A stretch of DNA of 64,000 nucleotides from Pseudoalteromonas rubra (GTDB lineage Bacteria; Pseudomonadota; Gammaproteobacteria; Enterobacterales; Alteromonadaceae), in contig NZ_AHCD03000044.1 in the NCBI RefSeq assembly GCF_000238295.3, forward strand, positions 992,001 through 1,056,000. The letters run 5' to 3'. Below are positions 62,401 through 64,000 of the stretch, piece by piece. A program made the position numbers and the translations under genes. The notes under the pieces are model-generated. The model did no database searches and was not told the origin of the DNA. It saw only the letters and a program-made list of their open reading frames with translations. Within the stretch, counting starts at the first letter, position 1. Each line of letters starts with the position of its first letter.

Positions 62401-62438
62401 GGGTTATAGAAATAATAGAGAGTTACTACGTTTTGTAG
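50403..62438 (+). CDS. NRPS with three modules, one epimerase and thioesterase (predicted Thr, D-Leu, X)
   Basis: A 4011-residue terminal synthetase: docking domain 1-55; C-A-PCP; C-A-PCP-E; C-A-PCP-TE. C motifs: HHIASDG near 213, the altered HHIAADA near 1288, HHMIMDG near 2819. The third begins TPLQQGMWFH as D-L condensing domains do, fitting its place after the epimerase (AHHLLIDGVSW near 2346). The PCP before the epimerase has the expected GGDSILA form; the others have GGHSLL. A codes by hand: DFWNIGMVH (matches Thr), DAWLLGNVV (Leu-like), DVESTGAIS (unassigned). The TE has Ser in GHSFGSF near 3820 and a C-terminal catalytic His (GTHLSIL). Release as a ring, through the beta-amino group or Thr hydroxyl, is inference. 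Overlaps the previous stop by one base (TAATG). Confidence 0.92.
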   Translation: MTEQLIVIEQLIADALRAGITLYEKNGALAFKQQGAFPDELKQRIVANKAEIIAYFQQQQDEVRASGGHSKIAKADRSRPLPASYAQQGLWFIEQLQGSSQYYMPAEFVLTGHLDINALKASINALIIRHDALRSHFIADSQGEQGVVVHVAEAFETPFEWRNASAWPEPERAQTIRTQLTEFLAQPFDLKHDVLLRALVISDQHTHYLAFNMHHIASDGASMQVLVTELEALYRAALNEDKAPQLAPLKIQYGDYANWQQHTLTPEYLADKLSFWLQALAGLDPIQSLPGDFVRPAVQTHCGRVYRQTLSSSLVGGIQAQCASQSVTPFMWLLSSFMLFIGRLTQNEQVVVGTPVLGRDHPELAPLIGLFVNTLVVPAKVTESMRFNDWLQQQKEQILAVFEHREVPFDKVVEALKCERDMSHHPLVQILFTLEQNTSAHSLELPGLSVAEQTASSDEIDIKCDLELSATLDNETHSLTLNWKYDSDLYRSDTIAHWAESFAVMLEQLVDAPHTQVGHVALLSEQQTQAILAHAQYTDTHWDSSQTLVSLFEAQVERFGQRIAVVDEQERLSYQALNIRANRLARVLVERGVSPQAMLPVSVTRSVNMVVTLLAILKAGAAYVPIDPDYPRDRIEYIIGDVGSRWLICDHYTQARFDSCAEQLINIDDEALYDGVAISDNLALDIEPHHLAYMIYTSGTTGRPKGVQIEHRHVVRLLYVEPALFDFNEQDVWTLFHSFCFDFSVWEMYGALLFGAKLVVVSKAVSQDTQAFAQCLLNEKVTILNQTPGAFYVLQSAMCALPQAEQARCQVRYVIFGGEALQPGKLRPWANRFDTCQLINMYGITETTVHVTFKRLTQADIALGVSNIGHAIPTTSCYVLDKHQQLLPMGAVGELYVGGEGVCRGYWQREMLNTERFIADPFAASSDKKLYKTGDLVRFLPDGELTYISRADDQVKVRGYRIELGEIENQLRQHPQLQAVSVLLNRNDQHGARISAFVVPCPGVELAEPLTELQAYLRSSLPDFMLPTNVVVVDTLPLTSNGKIDKKALLALDVLQQEAVYRAPTTDTEHAIAACFSSLLGVEQVGLDDHFFRLGGHSLLATQLVSQLRDRHSLPVTLKDVFQNPGVAELAKVVTQAGAQSASAFDIPRTQTTKPLPLSFAQSRLWTVEHMTPDSAQYHMPAAFTLQGPLNLAAFKQAWQAVIERHQVLRSKILLDDAGRPQQVLNPDFELPLRYIDARALAPEAQRRRWLSAQRDDAMQTFDLSQDLMVRLTLMSCSDSLHQLRVNLHHIAADAHSLEILTSELAAFYQHYAKGLPLPELLSQPLPLQYAEYAQWQRETLHGEALKAHRDFWLAHLADAPPLHQLPLDRVRTNASDTHGEVHITHLEQSQFESIETQCRQSNITLFTWLQTAFALFVGKYSRCDDVVIGTPFSGREHSQLQPLVGFFINTLPIRTHFTPHMTFSELLNQQKALMIDIQAHQAMPFEQILDALNVSRDLSHQGVFQLSFSLNPRLDTQLQLADIEVSPEQAVSVAAKFDIELSAVQTEDGLRFTWCYNTGIFDAASIAGMSEAFNVMLSALADNAELRIADVPLTLQRYQAINGQSHSVSEHTTLVERLARFAHQTPDKVAIKDPAADSTLTYSELDARAGALARYLVGQGLEPQQRVLISCDAGINLVVAMLATLKAGGAYVPVSADYPEARIRHIVSDSGSRWLLTQKRFASQFVAYQDCQQVWLDSPELETQCASYAQMTLPAIDSGQLAYVIYTSGTTGLPKGVMIPHRGLTNLCHWHQRAFALDQHSVGSQTANIAFDAATWEIWPYLNACAQLVFVSSAQLNDPQLLSTLLTEEGVSHCFLATPIAEVMLADSAFAPAKLAYLLVGGDRLNPVRGQHKFKLINNYGPTEASVVATSGEVAWHGERQPDIGLPVDNCTIFIVDEHGRSVPDGMVGELYIAGAGLALGYLNKPELSDEKFTELTLDNAERVRVYRSGDLARRLNNGRIAYIGRNDAQVKLRGYRIELAEVEHQLREQAGVADCAVLITQTHPGNKQLTAFVVPEAAQSEHDSGEAWRAALCARLPDYMVPSGFIVLQALPLTAHGKLDHRALAQLAAQSDGEQITPVETSGTANAEHNPILTLMRSLLNKTDLQAQDDFFANGGDSILAIQLASRARAADIAISVADIFTHSTAQALAANFITNTVQTSIAGCECEQQHFVGKLTPHPIQQWFFEQAFAVPEHWNQAVMLSIDKSVSYAHLCDAVQGLIQCHDALRLSVRGDEQLHILEQLDSAAVCHAHDLSAKGTCWQDALAEICAPAQSGFTFDGSPLLHVCHIATPDTEQADRLLVIAHHLLIDGVSWRILLADLEQACAQVQSGKAVQLLPASASLDAIAFYLQDRAQETQYLARWQDAAAISRRQRPLGASFSGSQLTTAIINKIQFSQSQTQQLLNEANRPYRSNIQTLLLSAWQWLALRHYQRTEQVVMLESHGRTQLQGALDASRTIGWLTALFPLRLTCGSATSESTLTEIICAVKEQLAWAAHHGSEFGALCHAHPEPQIRDSLSIATREQVFFNYLGQLDTVLQHNGLLGDATESTGLLRSELGNVFGALQITAAVTGGCLSVTLECASDYYSEQDAGQLSTRFEHAIEEVLAHCVAQTEHCYTPSDFPLLPQLDRLQLDQLLDKAGQGVADIYPMTPLQQGMWFHAQGADNSAYLEQSVMLLEGALDTEAFAYAWTQLVASHSILRTAFFVTSHQPVQVVFEQCTVPLQIDEPQPYDDTVQACLAQVAAQEYRHPIDLQGAPCMRLRLVPFGEHCHGFVWTYHHMIMDGWSLPVLFAELVEHYHARVQTRMVKSVIDPFRDYVEYLENRDVHAEQAFWQQQLAQIDTPTLVTEHLAIRDGNNHSVSELTETLSTDFTAQLSAFAKQRGLTLNQVVQGAWAYWLRTCCQSDYVLFGQTVSGRPESLPRVEERVGLYINTQPVLINTPGQLSVNDYLSQIRELQASLAQHAHTPLSQIQQWSQIDNSSDLFDALYVFENYPSDPLADNTAPFKVTICSERDQTHYPITLAVGVAKQLSLTLCYRDAMLTPQQARQSLCLIADLLTAFMEAPDSTLAQLPLVRPDQTARLSHFELPGASRQAIQYQTVQQAFGQVAASHKQNTAIRFYQQGTALPVQTLTYGELDEAASRLANYLMSRYSLSADQAVIAVCLQPGPQLIIAILAALKLGAAYLPVAPALPEQRRQYMLSNAEVAVLISTEQDWLGDMPTCPLVDLATCEADISAEPGDCVQHTCDSTSPCYVIYTSGTTGEPKGVQVAHRSVLNYVACLQSNYVISPADNYLQFASCSFDVFAEEVFCTLLSGATLVMAEQNQLLDSQALATLARNAELSLMSLPTAYWQQLAASPVDFGARMRIITVGGEQMQSAALRAWQAHYGSAIRVINAYGPTETTISATLQDVTRYQGESVPIGQPLAGLEAHVLDSEFRPLPDYVAGELYVSGEALALGYLGDKAKTDKAFVLNPHTQTRCYKTGDKVRVIDGALHFLGRLDEQVKIRGYRIELGEIERALLAREAVSASVVIVKRDQHNGDQLVAFVESALEPDVSGLKAALAEHLPTYMVPQWIIVRAQLPHNHNGKLDRKALASEADSLMLAEPEQYVAPTTPLERHLCDYLGQLLQCPQVGLSDDFFALGGHSLLLMRLHTELCDVLKAQVPIALLLQHTRVDALAQALSDFQQASQQHPAELQSLLCLQTGSPGVTPVVLIAGAGGLLMAFQALVQGLDKQIPVYGLQPDLIAHDPDVVGSVDATAQHYLSVLRQAQVGSVHLIGHSFGSFIALAMAQQLHKTSLPEGETQSVAVSSITILDTPKPTHSSVSITAAEADQLMLENLNDFFALGLNAEQLSALSAKTLAQQTISLVDAMAQSGYQFTAQQLSRLQAVFRGQLLAEVHLESQLSCPLTVIKASQTREFEGRRLSTDMGWRTLYANVSAHEVEGTHLSILQYQQVDGVIEIIESYYVL

Positions 62439-62566
62439 TCTATTGTTTAGCAAAGTGTTTTTAAATTGTTTTAATTTGATATTGGTTGTGCGTAAAAAAC
62501 AAACAATAAATGTCAAAATTGCGATGTAAATTTTATTTGATACCTAACGAGAAGGATGGGAATAAA

Positions 62567-63520
62567 ATGGATCAGTTACTATCAACAGACATGGATCTTA
62601 GTTCCGCCGAAACAGATCAACGGATCCATGATCTCTCAGGACAAAAGCAAAGTGGTCTTGCCTGGGTCAAGGCGAATGTGAAGGAAATTAATGCCTGGGT
62701 TGACCGCGATGGGTTCGCGTTGCTTCGCGGTCTCAACATCGTCAGCACCAATCAGTTCAGCACAATATTGGAAACGATTTTTGGTGAGCAGTTAAGCCAG
62801 TATATCTATCGCTCTTCCCCTCGCACTGCACTGCGCAACAACATTTACACCACCACTGAATATCACGCCGATCAGGTGATCCTGCAACACAATGAAAATG
62901 CTTATTCAAATTGCTGGCCAATGCGAATGGGCTTTTTCTGTGTTGTACCGGCCAAAACCGGCGGAGATACACCACTAGCTGACAGCCGTGAAGTTTATAA
63001 GCAGCTGCCAGAAGCGTTAAGAAATCGCTTTGAAGAGCGCGGCATTATGTATGTGCGTAATTACGGCGACATAGATTTGCCCTGGCAAGAGGTGTTCCAG
63101 ACTCAAAGCCGTGACGATGTGGAAGCCTACTGCTGGAAGAATGACATCCAGTGCGAATGGTTTGACGATGGCAGGTTACAGACTCGCCAGTTCAGGCCTG
63201 CGGTGATGACACATCCGCAGACGGGTGAAAAGGTTTGGTTTAACCAGGCACACCTGTTTCATTGCTCTGCCGTTGACACCGAAATGCCTGACAGCATTGG
63301 TGCCGACTATTTACCGCGTAACGCTTATTACGGCGATGGCAGTGAGATTGCGAAACAAGATATTGATGTCATCAATCAAGTCTATCGCGATCTGACGTTT
63401 TCTTACCCTTGGCAGCGCAACGATATTTTGCTGCTGGATAACATGCTATTTACTCACGGCCGTCAGGCCTATACAGGTACTCGTAAAGTACTGGTGGGAA
63501 TGGCAAAAGCTGCGCGTTAA
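62567..63520 (+). CDS. SyrP-like Fe(II)/2-oxoglutarate dioxygenase
   Basis: A TauD/SyrP-family oxygenase of about 317 residues. Metal ligands are the His-x-Glu in LQHNENAYSN and a distal His in DNMLFTHGRQAY, with the 2-oxoglutarate Arg in GTRKVLVGMAK. The intervening WPMRMGFFC, PAKTGGDTPLADSREVY is the classic SyrP-group sequence. SyrP hydroxylates Asp while it is bound to a carrier domain, so this gene probably makes beta-hydroxy-Asp at the predicted Asp module; Asn or Leu hydroxylation cannot be excluded. The start is placed at 62567, with AAGGA about nine bases upstream; ATG 62510 would add 19 residues. It follows the synthetase by 128 bases, with no clear terminator between. Confidence 0.88.
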   Translation: MDQLLSTDMDLSSAETDQRIHDLSGQKQSGLAWVKANVKEINAWVDRDGFALLRGLNIVSTNQFSTILETIFGEQLSQYIYRSSPRTALRNNIYTTTEYHADQVILQHNENAYSNCWPMRMGFFCVVPAKTGGDTPLADSREVYKQLPEALRNRFEERGIMYVRNYGDIDLPWQEVFQTQSRDDVEAYCWKNDIQCEWFDDGRLQTRQFRPAVMTHPQTGEKVWFNQAHLFHCSAVDTEMPDSIGADYLPRNAYYGDGSEIAKQDIDVINQVYRDLTFSYPWQRNDILLLDNMLFTHGRQAYTGTRKVLVGMAKAAR

Positions 63521-63593
63521 GACGCGCAAAATGGGGTTTGTTAGTGGTGCGGCGGTTGACAAACAGAGTAGTCAAATTTGAGGAATCCAAACA

Positions 63594-64000
63594 ATGAAAT
63601 GGTTAAACCCTTCAAGGCTGAATATCATGGTGATGTGCCTGATCAGCCTCGCCCTGGCATCGTGTCTGCAAAATAAAAGTACTGCGAAAGATACTACGAT
63701 CACCGCATCGCAAATTGAAATGATAGATACTTCTGTCAGGCAATATTGTGATGCCATGGTGTTTTTCGGGACTATTTATATCACTTCTGTAGACAAAGTG
63801 GTTTATGAATACCACTGTGGTCCGCAAAACATGCAGTACAACGTGGATAACACGGTTAAATCTAAGTACCGGATTGGCTCAAATACCAAAGCGTTTGCAG
63901 CTGCGATCCTGATGCGGATGCTTGAAGGAAAGGACCTCAGAGTTGAAACCGTCGGCGATCATCTGCCCTGGTATCCTAAAAACCAGTGTGCGGACGTCAC
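63594..64000 (+). CDS. Serine hydrolase (beta-lactamase class C family), lipoprotein, 3' end outside window
   Basis: The first 135 residues of a penicillin-binding-protein-like hydrolase. A signal peptide ends in a lipobox (ALASC), so it is predicted to be membrane-anchored in the periplasm. The catalytic SxxK motif is Ser-Asn-Thr-Lys in YRIGSNTKAF, followed by the typical helix ILMRMLEGKDL. The Tyr-x-Asn and Lys-Thr-Gly motifs would lie beyond the window. GAGGA is present before the ATG. Its position 73 bases after the hydroxylase suggests membership of the lipopeptide cluster, where such enzymes trim or inactivate peptides. A housekeeping esterase is the alternative. Confidence 0.85.
   Translation, partial: MKWLNPSRLNIMVMCLISLALASCLQNKSTAKDTTITASQIEMIDTSVRQYCDAMVFFGTIYITSVDKVVYEYHCGPQNMQYNVDNTVKSKYRIGSNTKAFAAAILMRMLEGKDLRVETVGDHLPWYPKNQCADV

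Noticed and set aside
30473..62438. Alterochromide/bromoalterochromide cluster, as known from Pseudoalteromonas
   Set aside because: That pathway uses an aryl-polyene tail and five residues; here there are FAAL, KS-AT, an aminotransferase and seven modules, with no halogenase or polyene genes in view.
30473..63520. Siderophore NRPS
   Set aside because: Only one predicted Asp module could carry a ligand, and there are no ornithine hydroxylase, catecholate or receptor genes next to it; left as a minor possibility through beta-hydroxy-Asp.
1..64000. CRISPR arrays, tRNA/rRNA genes, insertion sequences, attachment sites
   Set aside because: No spaced direct-repeat array, cloverleaf, rRNA-like segment, transposase or terminal inverted repeats were seen on reading the window.

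Overview
The window looks like a chromosomal stretch of a marine gammaproteobacterium of the Pseudoalteromonas/Alteromonadales type. This rests on base composition near 50% GC, the style of the TonB/PepSY iron genes, RebB-family genes and a large lipopeptide synthetase. The genus is inference; there is no rRNA or other phylogenetic marker here.

Layout. (1) 1-5180: the end of a sensor histidine kinase, then an iron-uptake operon (TonB-dependent receptor, DUF3649-like membrane protein, PepSY-TM protein, DUF3325-like membrane protein). (2) 5385-6022: wrbA with its terminator. (3) 6150-25916: an R-body (refractile body) island, mostly on the minus strand. It has seven RebB-family paralogues, three proteins resembling the C-terminal domain of cyanobactin PatG, an AAA+ ATPase, a LysM protein, a DUF4157 HELGH protein, an HNH protein, two TIM-barrel/GH-like proteins, and an embedded plus-strand pair (aegerolysin-like protein and sphingomyelinase-like EEP protein). 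It ends in two regulators: an AAA-AraC hybrid, and an XRE-HTH/AAA protein interrupted by a frameshift at an A8 run. (4) 26254-29509: a four-FAS1-domain lipoprotein and a zinc alcohol dehydrogenase. (5) 30473-64000: a three-gene PKS/NRPS assembly line, a SyrP-like hydroxylase and the start of a serine hydrolase.

R-body island. Five promoters in the island share one layout on the coding strand: a TACCAA/TGCCAA box, 21 bases, then a TATAGT-like -10. In four of them a second TACCAA box lies 21-22 bases further upstream. They head the rebB/PatG-like operon, the DUF1906-like/LysM/AAA operon, the 13798-14358 gene, the DUF4157 gene and the ten-gene reb operon. This ties physically scattered genes into one regulon, most simply controlled by the adjacent AraC-type regulator. 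The accessory genes look like cargo or effectors released together with R-bodies, which is inference.

Assembly line. Gene 1 reads FAAL-ACP-KS-AT-ACP-aminotransferase-C-A-PCP. This is the logic of mycosubtilin/iturin synthetases, but with the acyltransferase built in. Genes 2 and 3 add six modules, one epimerase and a terminal thioesterase. The predicted product is a beta-amino fatty acid joined to seven residues. Hand-read adenylation codes suggest Gly-Asp-Asn-Asn-Thr-(D)Leu-X. A SyrP-like dioxygenase downstream fits hydroxylation of the Asp.
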